DNA of 34,054 nucleotides from Planctomycetota bacterium (GTDB lineage: Bacteria > Planctomycetota > Planctomycetia > Planctomycetales > Planctomycetaceae), in assembly GCA_016872645.1 (NCBI GenBank), contig VGZH01000062.1, forward strand, positions 1-34,054, written 5' to 3'. The stretch's first letter is position 1. Each line of letters starts with the position of its first letter. This document shows, in pieces, positions 16,167 to 26,036 of this stretch. The notes under the pieces were generated by a model. That model made no database searches. It was not told where the DNA came from and saw only the letters and a program-made list of their open reading frames with translations. The position numbers and the translations under genes were made by a program.

Positions 16167-17915
16167 TCATCGTTTCAAGAGTTCGTCCAGCGCAAACTTC
16201 TCGAAATTCAGCGAGTAGGAATCGAGCTTCGGCGTCGTTGCCGGGTCGCTCGTCGAGAGGTGAAAGGAGAGTCGCACAGGCTCGCGAATTCGCAGGTCCA
16301 AGTCCGAGGTGACCTCCACGCGCAACGGACGGTCACGGGCGTCGAGCACGTCGACGCGGACTTGTGTATTTTCCGGTGTCTCCACGGCGAACTGAAGTCG
16401 GCGGAATTCGCAGTCGGGAGGCAACGTTAGCAACTCCGTCACGAATCGACCGTCGCGGACGTTGCCGCCGTCACCCTTCGCCAGAACGAGATTGTCCGTC
16501 AGGTTGATCACACTCTGCTTCTGGCCCCGTTCGATAAAAAAACTGTCTTCATAGGCCCACGGTCGCACGTTCAACCGCTGGTAGCTGCGACGGCGTTGAA
16601 AGTGCTCGGTGTTTGAGCCAAAGCCGCTCGTTTCGAATACGTCGAGACCGCCATAACCCGTCACGACAAGTTCCAGAAACGGATCGTCGTCCAGGTTGCA
16701 GACGAAGGCGTGCCCCCAATACCGCGATTCGCCCAGGTCCAACTCGTCGAGCACATTACCGCGTGCATCGAGGGCCGTCAGTCTGGCATTCGGCTTCTGG
16801 CCGGGCGTGGGTGAATATTGCCCGTGGGTCATCGCGAGGATTTCGAGCTGCCGGTCTCCGTTCAGGTCGCAGAGGATCGGCGTCATGTACATGTGCTGGC
16901 CATCATCAAGTTCCGGCCGAAGATCGCGCCGCCATTGGAAGCGGCCCTTTGCGTCCAGACAGTAGACCTCGCCTCCGAATGTCATGCCGACGATCTCGAC
17001 CGAGCCGTCGCCGTCCAAGTCCGCCACGTTCGGCGAGTCCTCTTCCGATAATCCGTCCACTTTCCACAGCAGCTTGCCGTCGATCGTGAACGCCATGACG
17101 GCATCGTGAGCTTCGTCCTGCTTGTAGTTGTCCACGGACTTGATGATCTCGACAGTTCCATCGCCGTCAATGTCGACCAACACGGCATCGGCACTCGAGG
17201 CGTTGTCGTTTGTCGGAAAAGTCCACACGCTCTCCAGCGTCGATGGATTCAAGCGGTGCAGCACTCCCTTTGCGGCAAAGTCGTCCCCGCTACCGGCAAA
17301 CAAGTCCCAGCGGCCATCACGATCCACATCCATTGCCGACGTGTAGCAGCCGCATTGGACCCAGTCACGCCGTCGCTGGAGTAGCGACAGTTCGTTCATG
17401 TTGATACGAGCCAGGTAACGGGATCGGGTGCCGAGATAGCCGTCGAGCACTCCGTCTCCATCTCCGTCGATGATCACCGGGGAATTGCCGAGCTTGCCGT
17501 CTTCCGAATCCCACTGCCGCAGGATTTTGCCGTTGTGATCGCAGACATACAGAACACCCGGATCAGAGACCGAATACAACACCTCCCACCGGCCGTCGCC
17601 GTCGAGATCAAATGCGGAGGTCGATTGCTGTTGGCCCTTCAGCTCGCGGCTCCAGCGAACACTCCCGTCGGCCGCGTTGAGCATTTGCAGCTTGCCAGGC
17701 GCTCGCGACACATACAGCAGTTCGCGCCGGCCGTCGTTGTCGAAATCCACGCATACTTCAGAGCCGCAGAACTCCCGATCGTAGATTGTGTACTGATGCC
17801 GAAAGAGCTTGCTCCGCACGCGATCGACCGACATCTCACCCGTCTGCGGTTCCGCGGCAATCGCCGCCGTGGCCGCAAGTAATATCAGGCACGTGACCAT
17901 TCGAGTCATCGCCAT
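16167..17915 (-). CDS. Secreted FG-GAP/VCBS repeat protein
   Basis: 582 residues with a signal peptide (MVTCLILLAATAAIA, then AEPQ). Start 17915 is used; ATG 17909 is possible. Eight calcium-loop type repeats run through the protein: DFDNDGRREL, DLDGDGRWEV, DGDGDGVLDG, DVDRDGRWDL, DIDGDGTVEI, DLDGDGSVEI, DLNGDRQLEI and NLDDDPFLEL. These make a seven- or eight-bladed integrin-like propeller, and PQQ-like strands (GKLLWKVDG) are mixed in. The C-terminal 150 residues form another beta domain ending in FEKFALDELLKR, nearly the same as the end of the sialidase at 20180-21811. It is last in a six-gene - strand series, 65 bases after the preceding gene. The role is probably binding or scaffolding; no enzyme signature was seen. 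Confidence 0.75.
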   Translation of the reverse strand: MAMTRMVTCLILLAATAAIAAEPQTGEMSVDRVRSKLFRHQYTIYDREFCGSEVCVDFDNDGRRELLYVSRAPGKLQMLNAADGSVRWSRELKGQQQSTSAFDLDGDGRWEVLYSVSDPGVLYVCDHNGKILRQWDSEDGKLGNSPVIIDGDGDGVLDGYLGTRSRYLARINMNELSLLQRRRDWVQCGCYTSAMDVDRDGRWDLFAGSGDDFAAKGVLHRLNPSTLESVWTFPTNDNASSADAVLVDIDGDGTVEIIKSVDNYKQDEAHDAVMAFTIDGKLLWKVDGLSEEDSPNVADLDGDGSVEIVGMTFGGEVYCLDAKGRFQWRRDLRPELDDGQHMYMTPILCDLNGDRQLEILAMTHGQYSPTPGQKPNARLTALDARGNVLDELDLGESRYWGHAFVCNLDDDPFLELVVTGYGGLDVFETSGFGSNTEHFQRRRSYQRLNVRPWAYEDSFFIERGQKQSVINLTDNLVLAKGDGGNVRDGRFVTELLTLPPDCEFRRLQFAVETPENTQVRVDVLDARDRPLRVEVTSDLDLRIREPVRLSFHLSTSDPATTPKLDSYSLNFEKFALDELLKR

Positions 17916-17980
17916 CCCCGATCCTTTGTCAACATTGGCCGTCCAGCTTGGTTGAGCGAGTCCGCCGTCCGCCAGAGTTC

Positions 17981-20140
17981 TTACTCGAACCAGTACGAAA
18001 ACAGTTTCGCGCTTTGCAGCGTGATGCGGAGCTGGATCGACGACGGGCCCGCCAACTTGCTGAGGTCTGCGATATCGCCAATTTCAATGCGGCGGTGGTC
18101 ACCGGTGAAAGGCTGCGATTTGGCGAATACTTCGCCCTTGGAGTTCAGCACTTCGACTCGGCAATCTCCGTCCCGCGCATCGACGTTGAGAAACAGCTTG
18201 CCCGGCGGCGATGTGAATGGCTTGGTGATGAGCTGGCCTGAGTCGTTGCCGGCATTGAGCGAGACGAAGCCGTCGCGGCGCAGCGTGACGAGGCCGATCG
18301 CGCTGGGGTATTTTCGATCAACCTTGGGAAACTTGGGACTGCGATGTGGGCCGTTCACCATGGAGTAATGCAGATAGATCGTGTCACCCACGATGTTGAT
18401 GCCTCGGCCAGCGCGGGACATGCCGTCGTCCCAGGAACCTTCCGGGGCGTTGGCAATAAACGTCTGGCGCTCCGCCGCGCGCCGCCAGCGGCGACCATCG
18501 CGGCTGACGGCCAGTTGCGTGTCGATCTTCGCATCGGTCCCTTCGCGGTACATCCAGAACATTCCCAGGAACAGTCCTTCGTAGATGTCCGTCGGCATGC
18601 CGTAGATCTGGCCGCCCGGCCCGTCGGCGACATCGCAGGCCAGCACGCGGCGGGGTTCTGACCAACGCAGTGCGTCAGGACTTTCGGTCAGCGCCACCGT
18701 GCGGCCGAAACCCATGCGGCCGAAACCCAGATACATCTTGCGGCGCGCGTCGAAGAGGATCGTATGCGTCGTGTCGCTCCCCTGCGGCAGGACCGGGCCG
18801 TGAGTCGTCCACTGCAGACCGTCAGGTGAAAACGCGACCCACATTCCGCCCGCTCGTTGGGTGTCGGTCAAGCCGGGCGGATCGACCGGAACCTTCGCGA
18901 GCGTCTCATCCACGCCCGTCGCATCCTCTGGTGGCGTGAGCCGCCGATCCCAGAAGAACGCCTTGTAACGCCGAGCGGCATCGTCGTCGTGCGGATCGAA
19001 CAGCACGCCGACTCCTTCCGGATTATCAATGCCGATTTTGATGAGGTTGTTCTGCTTCGAGCCTTCAAAGCTGAGCTGCCCGAGTTCCGGCTTCTTCCAA
19101 TGAACCGCATCTTCGGATTCCGCGTAGGCCAGTAGCGTGGTATTGGTCACGCGCCGATAGCCGCCGACTTCCACCCACTTGCGGCCCGATTTCGGCGGCT
19201 CGGGCGAGCAGAGATACCACAGCCGGAACTTCTTCGTGGCCGAGTCGTACAGCATCGTGCCGTACACCGAAGCGGAACTCTTCTCCCATGGATGCTCGCC
19301 GCGCAGAACCGGATTGCCGGGATGCCGCTGCGGTTGATGCAGCTCGCGCGTCAGTCCGGTCAGGCGTCCGATGCCGAAGTCGTCGAGAAACAACTGTCGT
19401 ACACCGCGCTCGACGATAAACTGCTGGCTCGGCTTGGCCCGGCCGCCGTTGACGTTCCATGCGACCCAATCGAGCAGCCCGGTCCCCGTGCCATTCTCGA
19501 AACTGATTTCCAGGGTCGAATCAAACGGCGTCTCGCGATGATGCCCGCGAAACGTTTTGATCGGCTTGCCGTCGATCAGCAACCGGCAGGGCAAGTCGTG
19601 CGGCCGGCCCGTCGGCGTCCATTCGATCGTGTAACTGTGCAAGGCATCGGCTCGCCAATCGGCAAGCGTTTGCCGCACGAGAGCCGTTTCATTGACACGT
19701 TGGTCGGTGTCGCCGACTCGCTGCCAAAGCGTGCAATGGCCGCCGCCCAGATCGAGCAGCGCTCCACCACCGGGAATCGAAACTGCCACAACCGCCGCCC
19801 CTGAATAGTTCGCCGCCATGCGGACCGTGACCGAATGAGTTGTGCCGATCTCGGTCGGTTCCCAATCGTGCGTGCTGCCGCGCAGCGTGATGGTATAACG
19901 CCCCGCCTGCGACGCATCTGGACGGCCAATACGCAGTCCCCGATTGTTGTCGCCGATCGGCTCGATGGTGATCGCCTCGGGCGGATATTCCAGATTGTCG
20001 AGGTTCCAACCGGGCGATACCAAATGCGGCTGTCGATCGAACTCGAATCGCCCCGTATTCCCCACATCGGTCGCCGGGTCCTCCGCCAGAGTCAGGCTCG
20101 CCACTCCGCAAAGCAGCAACATCATTACGAGATTTCGCAT
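17981..20140 (-). CDS. Secreted GH32/GH43-like five-bladed propeller protein with N-terminal lectin-like domain
   Basis: 719 residues, with signal peptide MRNLVMMLLLCGVASLTLAE. Residues about 30-245 form a concanavalin-like sandwich (GALLDLGGGHCTLWQRVGD, YTIEWTPTGRPHDLPC). The propeller follows from RQLFLDDFGIGRLTGLTREL, with HPGNPVLRGEHPWE, FRLWYLCSPEP, AESEDAVHWKKPE, WVAFSPDGLQWTTHG and SRDGRRWRRA. It ends in a beta-sandwich (RRDGFVSLNA ... QSAKLFSYWFE) shared with the protein at 3-923. These are features of the GH32/43/68-like group, but a full catalytic triad could not be assigned. It lies 39 bases after the sialidase gene in the same series. Confidence 0.75.
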   Translation of the reverse strand: MRNLVMMLLLCGVASLTLAEDPATDVGNTGRFEFDRQPHLVSPGWNLDNLEYPPEAITIEPIGDNNRGLRIGRPDASQAGRYTITLRGSTHDWEPTEIGTTHSVTVRMAANYSGAAVVAVSIPGGGALLDLGGGHCTLWQRVGDTDQRVNETALVRQTLADWRADALHSYTIEWTPTGRPHDLPCRLLIDGKPIKTFRGHHRETPFDSTLEISFENGTGTGLLDWVAWNVNGGRAKPSQQFIVERGVRQLFLDDFGIGRLTGLTRELHQPQRHPGNPVLRGEHPWEKSSASVYGTMLYDSATKKFRLWYLCSPEPPKSGRKWVEVGGYRRVTNTTLLAYAESEDAVHWKKPELGQLSFEGSKQNNLIKIGIDNPEGVGVLFDPHDDDAARRYKAFFWDRRLTPPEDATGVDETLAKVPVDPPGLTDTQRAGGMWVAFSPDGLQWTTHGPVLPQGSDTTHTILFDARRKMYLGFGRMGFGRTVALTESPDALRWSEPRRVLACDVADGPGGQIYGMPTDIYEGLFLGMFWMYREGTDAKIDTQLAVSRDGRRWRRAAERQTFIANAPEGSWDDGMSRAGRGINIVGDTIYLHYSMVNGPHRSPKFPKVDRKYPSAIGLVTLRRDGFVSLNAGNDSGQLITKPFTSPPGKLFLNVDARDGDCRVEVLNSKGEVFAKSQPFTGDHRRIEIGDIADLSKLAGPSSIQLRITLQSAKLFSYWFE

Positions 20141-20179
20141 TCGACCGTGCTCCAGAAGGTATTCATGCTGCGCGAATCG

Positions 20180-21811
20180 TCATCGCTTTAAGAGTTCATC
20201 CAACGAGAACTTTTCGAAGACTAAGTGTGACTGGCTTCCTTCGTAGACGATGCCAACATGTCGATCGTCCACGCGAGTCAAGCTCGGGTATCCGGCGCCG
20301 CGGCCTTCGTCGAGCAGCAGGTGGTGCGACTTCGGCCACGTGCGGCCGTCGTCGAAGCTGACCTGGATCGTGTGATGTGTTCGGCCTTGCTGCGTGTGGG
20401 GATTGGCGAACAGCAGGACGTGTTTTTTCTCGCTCGCCGCTTCGTAATCGACGCGCAGCAAGCTGCCGTTGCAGTTTGGTTCGATGAGCGTGTTGCGATT
20501 GGTCGCGTGTGGCTGCCACGTTTGGCCCAGGTCCTTCGTGACGAACACGGCGCGAAAACGCTCGTGATCGTTGCGCATGTTGAGCATGATCGAACCGTCG
20601 CCGAGTCGGGCTGCCTGGCACTCGTTCCCGCCGCTGAAGGCGGGCTTGCCGACCGTCCAGGTTGTGCCATGGTCGCGACTGATCATGATGGTTGCGAACG
20701 TAGCCAGCGCGTCGCGTCCGGTGCGGCCTTCGACCGGCATCACCAACGTTCCATCCGGCAGGTTGATCCCTTGCTGTGGCGACGGCGCGAGCAGCCACCA
20801 CGCGTCTTGCTTGAGCTTGCGAGTCAGGTTCTCTGGCTTCGACCATGTCAGCCCGTCGTCCTTCGATCGGACCATCAGGAACTGAGCGCTCTTGCCGATT
20901 TCAAAACCGGGTTCAGAGCCGTCGTCGTTCCACTGATGTTTGCCCGGCTTGCCGTTCATCCAGACGGCGAAACAAAAGATCTCGCCCGTCTGCCGATCGA
21001 CGATGAGCCCGGGATCGCTGCAACCATTCTGCTCCTGCGGCAGGCCGCCGAACTCGCCCATGTCCATGATGACGCGTACCGGCTCCCACGAATGGCCGCC
21101 GTCCGTACTGCGGCTGAGGCCGATGTCGATGTCTTCCTGCAGGTCACGACCCATCCGTCGCCGCATGTCGTACACACAGAGCAGCGTCCCCTTCGCCGAC
21201 GTGGCCAGTGCCGGGATGCGATACGTGTGGACGCCGTCGTCTTGGTGCTTTCGCAGCGCGACGCCGATGCGATGTCGCACGCCTGGCGAGGCATCGCGCG
21301 GGGTCAATTTGCCAGCCGTCGTTTCGATCGAACGGCAAGTCGCCGCGACTCGATGCGCGAGTTTCGCCGTCGGCTTCAAGCGGCACGACAGCCAGAAGAC
21401 GTTCTTACCCGAGTTGAGCACACGCTCATTTCGAAAAGTCAGTTCTTTGTCCGGCTTGATTGCGTCACCGATTGGCGTGACAGACGAGAATTCCTCTTTG
21501 CCGCCAGTGGAAAATAGCGAGAGCGATTCAAGGTCCCCAAGATCATCCGTGCCGTCCAACTTGAAGTCGAACGACGTCACGCGAACTTCGATTCCTTCCG
21601 CGACATCCAGAACGACGCGTGTGAGCGGTCCATGCTCATTCCGAATCAACACCGGATGGACCGGCTGCAGCGTGGCGGCGCTTAGCTCCGCTGCGGACGC
21701 TTCGCAGCTGAACACGATGGTTGCGACGACGACCGCTACGGCTCGAAACAATTCGCGGCGAGTCAACACAGGGGTGGTTTGCGTTGCAGTAAGATGTCGC
21801 GTTGTTGCCAT
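20180..21811 (-). CDS. Tat-exported exo-alpha-sialidase-like protein (GH33-type, BNR)
   Basis: 543 residues. A twin-arginine motif (TRRELFRAV at 17-25) leads a hydrophobic stretch ending ASA-AE, so export by Tat is likely. Residues about 42-178 match the N-terminal BNR-associated domain. The propeller opens with YRIP (197-200, the arginine of the sialidase triad), then YDMRRR and EDIDIGLSRSTDGGHSW. Asp boxes follow: STDGGHSW, SKDDGLTW, SRDHGTTW, TKDLGQTW and SFDDGRTW. GYPSLTRVDDRHVGIVYEG matches the region of the Tyr/Glu nucleophile pair. This is the most typical sialidase of the window. The last strand ends FEKFSLDELLKR. It lies 79 bases after the DUF1501 gene. Role: cleavage of terminal sialic or similar acids (family knowledge). 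Confidence 0.85.
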   Translation of the reverse strand: MATTRHLTATQTTPVLTRRELFRAVAVVVATIVFSCEASAAELSAATLQPVHPVLIRNEHGPLTRVVLDVAEGIEVRVTSFDFKLDGTDDLGDLESLSLFSTGGKEEFSSVTPIGDAIKPDKELTFRNERVLNSGKNVFWLSCRLKPTAKLAHRVAATCRSIETTAGKLTPRDASPGVRHRIGVALRKHQDDGVHTYRIPALATSAKGTLLCVYDMRRRMGRDLQEDIDIGLSRSTDGGHSWEPVRVIMDMGEFGGLPQEQNGCSDPGLIVDRQTGEIFCFAVWMNGKPGKHQWNDDGSEPGFEIGKSAQFLMVRSKDDGLTWSKPENLTRKLKQDAWWLLAPSPQQGINLPDGTLVMPVEGRTGRDALATFATIMISRDHGTTWTVGKPAFSGGNECQAARLGDGSIMLNMRNDHERFRAVFVTKDLGQTWQPHATNRNTLIEPNCNGSLLRVDYEAASEKKHVLLFANPHTQQGRTHHTIQVSFDDGRTWPKSHHLLLDEGRGAGYPSLTRVDDRHVGIVYEGSQSHLVFEKFSLDELLKR

Positions 21812-21890
21812 GTTGCATTTTCTTTCAAGCAGTTGCGTTCAAGGTCAACGCCATGACGTTGCCGATTCCGGCTGGCGAGCCGACGGGCGA

Positions 21891-23300
21891 TCAAGACAGT
21901 ATCTCTTTCACGATTCGGCCATGCACGTCGGTCAGGCGGAAGTCGCGGCCGGCGTGGCGGTAGGTGAGCCGTTCGTGGTCGAAGCCCATCTGGTGTAGCA
22001 GTGTCGCGTGGAGGTCGTGGATGTGGACCCGGTTCTCGACGGCTCGATAGCCGAAGTCATCTGTGCTGCCGTAGGTCAGGCCTCCTTTGATGCCGCCGCC
22101 CGCGAGCCAGACGGAGAAGCCGTGATGATTGTGGTCGCGGCCGGTGGGATTTCCGCCGCCGATGGGGATCTCCACCGCGGGAGTCCGACCGAATTCGCCG
22201 CCGCACAGCACAAGCGTTTCGTCGAGCAGACCTCGCTGAGCCAGATCGGTCAGCAGCGCGGCAATCGGGCCGTCGGCTTCGTTGCCCAGCTTGCGATGTT
22301 CGCCAGCGATGTTGCTGTGTGAATCCCAGGGCTGCACGTCTCCGTGATAACACTGCACGACGCGGACACCCCGCTCGACCAGTCGTCGGGCAATCAGGAG
22401 TTGGCGGCCGTGAACCGTCTTCGCGTTATAGAGTTCTTGTGTCTCCTTCGATTCTTTCGAGATGTCCAGCGCGTCGGTCGCTTCCATCTGCATGCGGAAC
22501 GCAAGCTCAAACGATTGAATGCGAGCTTCGAGATTCGCATCTTCTTGTCGAGACTCCTGATGTTGACGATTCAGCTTCGCCAACAGATCGAGTTGCCGAC
22601 GTTGATCGGCCGCGCCGATGGTCGGGTTTTGAATGTTGGCGATCAGCTCGGTGACGTTCGTCTTGCGTGTGTCGAGATACGTCCCCTGATAGATGCCCGG
22701 CAGAAACGAGCTGCGCCAATTCGAGGAATCGGCGACGGGCAGGCCGGGGCAGAGCGTGACGAAGCCTGGCAAGTTCTGGTTCTCGCAGCCCAGTCCATAG
22801 GTCAGCCACGAGCCATAGCTGGGCCGCGACAGCCGCTCGTCTCCGGTGTTCATCAGCCGCATGCTTTGTTCGTGGTTCGGCGTGTTGGCGTACATTGAGC
22901 GGATCACGCAGATGCGATCCGCATGACGGCTGGCAGTCTGATGAAAAATTTCGCTGCACCACAAGCCGCTGTCGCCGTACTGAGCGAACTGGAACGGCGA
23001 GGCCAACGCGACGCCCGTTTCCCGTTCGGTCGTCAAGTTGCCGAGCGGCAGCTTCTTGCCGCCCCATTTCGTGAGTTCCGTTTTTGGATCCCATGTGTCG
23101 ACCTGCGATGGGCCTCCGTTCAAATAGAGATGAATGATATGTTTGGCACGTGGCGCGAAGTGCGGACTGCGCAATGCCAACGGATTGCTCGATACCGCCC
23201 CCTCTGCTTGCAGCAACGCCGGCAACGCCAGCAGACCGAGCCCTGTCCCTGTTGTGCAAAGCAGGTCGCGACGTGACAACAAACTCGATGGATCGTTCAT
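21891..23300 (-). CDS. DUF1501 family protein (Tat signal)
   Basis: 469 residues with twin-arginine signal SRRDLLCTTG ... LLALPALLQAEG. Diagnostic DUF1501 segments are all present: IHLYLNGGPSQVDTWDPK, MRLMNTGDERLSRPSYGSWL, LCGGEFGRTPAVE, GRDHNHHGFSVWLAGGG and the ending GRDFRLTDVHGRIVKEIL. The family has a sulfatase/alkaline-phosphatase-like fold and is strongly expanded in planctomycetes; its biochemical role is not settled. It lies 39 bases after the DUF1549/DUF1553 gene, the usual partner in these bacteria, so the pair is one transcription unit here and continues into the sialidase gene. Confidence 0.9.
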   Translation of the reverse strand: MNDPSSLLSRRDLLCTTGTGLGLLALPALLQAEGAVSSNPLALRSPHFAPRAKHIIHLYLNGGPSQVDTWDPKTELTKWGGKKLPLGNLTTERETGVALASPFQFAQYGDSGLWCSEIFHQTASRHADRICVIRSMYANTPNHEQSMRLMNTGDERLSRPSYGSWLTYGLGCENQNLPGFVTLCPGLPVADSSNWRSSFLPGIYQGTYLDTRKTNVTELIANIQNPTIGAADQRRQLDLLAKLNRQHQESRQEDANLEARIQSFELAFRMQMEATDALDISKESKETQELYNAKTVHGRQLLIARRLVERGVRVVQCYHGDVQPWDSHSNIAGEHRKLGNEADGPIAALLTDLAQRGLLDETLVLCGGEFGRTPAVEIPIGGGNPTGRDHNHHGFSVWLAGGGIKGGLTYGSTDDFGYRAVENRVHIHDLHATLLHQMGFDHERLTYRHAGRDFRLTDVHGRIVKEILS

Positions 23301-23339
23301 GCTGTCTCCGGTGAAATGACCGGTAAGTAACTCAGAGCG

Positions 23340-26036
23340 TCAATCAATAAACATCAACTCGTTGCTCATCAGTAGAACTTGAGCGAGTTGCTCCAGCGAA
23401 CCGGCTTGGCGGAATTCGTTGCACCACGCAAGTTCCTCGGCCGTTGGCTCGCGTCCGTAAGCGGCGAGGTACAGGTCCGCGATCGCGTTCGTGGTTTTTG
23501 TTTTCGCCGGACGGCTCGCCAGTGCTTTCGCTCGTCCCAGTATGAAGGTGGAGTTCATCGCGAACAGCGCCTGCTGTGGCACGGTCGTCAACACGCGGCG
23601 AGGTGTCGAGCTGTCGGCGTTGGCGAAGTCAAAGTTCTGAACCATCGCCGGAATGTTTTGACGTTCGACAAAGGCGTACACAGTTCGACGAAGATTACTC
23701 TCGTCGGTGATGAGCGGCGGACGGCCGAACATCGTTTCGTCCAACTCGCCCGACGCGACGAGTAGCGTGTCGCGCATCTGCTCGAAGTCGAGCCGCCGGC
23801 GGTTGGCTCGCCACAGCAGTGAGTTCGCTGCGTCGGCTTCGAGTTGCTTCGCCATCTGCGGCGTCTCCGGAATTCGTGACGCTCGCTGATAGGCTCGTGA
23901 CGTGACGATCAACTCATGCAGCGGTTTCGTGCGCCAACCGTTGCGAATGAAGAAGTCGGCCAGGAAGTCGAGCAGTTCGTACTGGACTGGGCGTTTGGTT
24001 CGCAGGCCGAAATCGCTGGGGTTCTCGACCAGCGGCTCGCCGAAATGGTGCATCCAGACGCGATTCACCCAGACGCGTGCGGTGAGCGGGTTGTCGCGCG
24101 ACGCGATTGCGTTGGCGAGATCGAGTCGTCCGCCGCCGTCGGCGAAGTTCGCTCGGTCGGCTTTCGACAACGCGCTGAGGAAACGACGCGGGACCGGCAA
24201 TCCACGCGCGCTGGGATCGCCGCGCTGGAAGATCACGGGATCGCACAAGACTTCGGAATCTGCGACGACCATCGCTCGCGCCGCGGCGTCTTTGTGTTTG
24301 ACGGCGATGGCATCAAGCTGCCCCAGCAAACCACGAAAGGCGTCTCCTGGTTGTCGCGAGAGATAAACCGTCACGTCTCGCTTCGGAAACCAGACCGGGC
24401 CGGTGCGTGAAATCAGCAACGCGGCGATCGAGTCCGCTTCATCGGGATTCTTCGCCCACACATCGCGGATGATCGTGCCGTAGGCTTGCGCGACCTCGGT
24501 CGAGGTTTGCGGCTTGGCGGCGACGAGTCCGTCGATGATTCGCTGGTCGATGCCGCGAGCCTTCCACTCCTCGGGCTTCAGCACCGGTTCGCGCATCAGG
24601 TCATGCCACGGGCCGAAGAGTGGGTCGTCAGCGAACGCTCGCCGAGCGATCAATTGTCGCCAGCGTTTCGTGATCTGCGGACGAAGCTGGTCAGGGATCA
24701 ACGACAGAAAGAAAATCGTGGTCTCCGAGACATCGGGTTCGGTCGTGGCGACTTGCACCAGATAATCCGGCGTCCGCTCGCGAGCGGTCTTCAGCGTCGA
24801 GTCGTAATGCGTCTGCTGCTGGTCATAGACCTCTTTTAATTTGGTGGCGAACTCTTGCTCGAATGCCTTGCCAGCTTCCGTGGCGGTGGCGATGCGCGGC
24901 CTTTCCAGCGGCTCGATGCAGCTCGCGAAGACGCCGTACAGCGAGTAGTAGTCGGCCGTCGGGATCGGATCGAACTTGTGGTCGTGGCAGCGAGCACAAC
25001 TGATGGTCAAGCCGAGGAAGCCGCGAGCGACCACGTCGATCTGGTCGTCGATTACATCATGCCGATTGCTGTCGAACATACGTCCGAGCGTCAGCAGCCC
25101 CAGCGCCGCGAGGTCCGGTGAGCCCTCCGGCAACTTCAATCGGTCCGCGGCGAGTTGCTCGCGAACGAAATGATCAAACGGCTTGTCGTCGTTGAACGCG
25201 CGGATCACATAATCGCGATAGGTGTAGGCAAACGGCCGGATGCGAGCATCGCCATACATCAACACGCCGTCTTTCGCGTCCGAATATCTCGCCACGTCGA
25301 GCCAATGCCGGCCCCAGCGTTCGCCGTACCGAGGCGATGCGAGCAGTTCTTGAATGAGCCGCGGATAAGCTTCGCGAGCCGTTGCCAGTTGTTTCTCCGT
25401 CGGGGGCAGGCCGATGAGATCAAAAGTCGTCCGCCGCACGAGAGTCCGCATGTCGGCCGGCTCTGTTGCGACCAAGTGATTCTCGCGCAGTTTTCGTTCG
25501 ATTAAGAAATCAATCGGATGAGCGTTCGCGTCGAGTGCTGGCGGCACGATCGGCTGAAAGGCCCAATGCCGTTGCGACGCCGCTTCGATGTCGGTGACAA
25601 TCTTGGTTCCCGTTCGTGGATCGTGAGCACCTTGCCGAATCCACGTCGTCAGGTCGTCGATTTGCGCGTCGCTCAGTTTTCCACCCGCCTCTTTCGGCGG
25701 CATTTTGAGTTGCGGATCACGATGTGAGACCGCTCGAATCAGCAAGCTCGCCGACGGATCGCCCGGGACGATCGCCGGGCCACCTTGGCCACCCTTTTCC
25801 CAGCCCGCTCGAGAATCCAGCCGCAACTTGGCCGACGCTTCCGCTGGACCGTGACATTCATAGCAGTGCTTCACAAGCAGCGGCCGAATCTTCTTCTCGA
25901 AGAATTCGACGCCGCGCGCCGTATCGTCAGCGTGAACGACATTGTTGGCCACAGTACCAACCATCATCACGCTGAGTAGCAATCTGACGGCCAACCGCAG
26001 CGGACCATTTCGCCAATGACTTGCAGGGGAATTCAT
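23340..26036 (-). CDS. Planctomycete cytochrome c protein, PSCyt1-DUF1549-DUF1553
   Basis: 898 residues. A signal peptide (LAVRLLLSVMMVGTVANNVV, HADD) is followed by the PSCyt1 domain with heme motif C-Y-E-C-H (KHCYECHGPAEASAK). DUF1549 follows (RYGERWGRHWLDVARYSDAK) with a second C-A-R-C-H (SCARCHDHKFDPIPTADYYS). DUF1553 follows (LTARVWVNRVWMHHFGEPLV, FNFANADS-type RRVLTTVPQQALFAMNS) to the end. The family is typical of planctomycetes and always found beside DUF1501. It is periplasmic, perhaps an electron or redox partner in polymer oxidation; no activity is proven. Its start overlaps the stop of the PQQ-like gene by 4 bases (ATGA type), indicating coupling. Confidence 0.9.
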   Translation of the reverse strand: MNSPASHWRNGPLRLAVRLLLSVMMVGTVANNVVHADDTARGVEFFEKKIRPLLVKHCYECHGPAEASAKLRLDSRAGWEKGGQGGPAIVPGDPSASLLIRAVSHRDPQLKMPPKEAGGKLSDAQIDDLTTWIRQGAHDPRTGTKIVTDIEAASQRHWAFQPIVPPALDANAHPIDFLIERKLRENHLVATEPADMRTLVRRTTFDLIGLPPTEKQLATAREAYPRLIQELLASPRYGERWGRHWLDVARYSDAKDGVLMYGDARIRPFAYTYRDYVIRAFNDDKPFDHFVREQLAADRLKLPEGSPDLAALGLLTLGRMFDSNRHDVIDDQIDVVARGFLGLTISCARCHDHKFDPIPTADYYSLYGVFASCIEPLERPRIATATEAGKAFEQEFATKLKEVYDQQQTHYDSTLKTARERTPDYLVQVATTEPDVSETTIFFLSLIPDQLRPQITKRWRQLIARRAFADDPLFGPWHDLMREPVLKPEEWKARGIDQRIIDGLVAAKPQTSTEVAQAYGTIIRDVWAKNPDEADSIAALLISRTGPVWFPKRDVTVYLSRQPGDAFRGLLGQLDAIAVKHKDAAARAMVVADSEVLCDPVIFQRGDPSARGLPVPRRFLSALSKADRANFADGGGRLDLANAIASRDNPLTARVWVNRVWMHHFGEPLVENPSDFGLRTKRPVQYELLDFLADFFIRNGWRTKPLHELIVTSRAYQRASRIPETPQMAKQLEADAANSLLWRANRRRLDFEQMRDTLLVASGELDETMFGRPPLITDESNLRRTVYAFVERQNIPAMVQNFDFANADSSTPRRVLTTVPQQALFAMNSTFILGRAKALASRPAKTKTTNAIADLYLAAYGREPTAEELAWCNEFRQAGSLEQLAQVLLMSNELMFID

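Noticed and set aside
20258-21517. 419-codon + strand frame
   Set aside because: Shadow of the sialidase gene, whose Asp boxes and YRIP motif are on the - strand.
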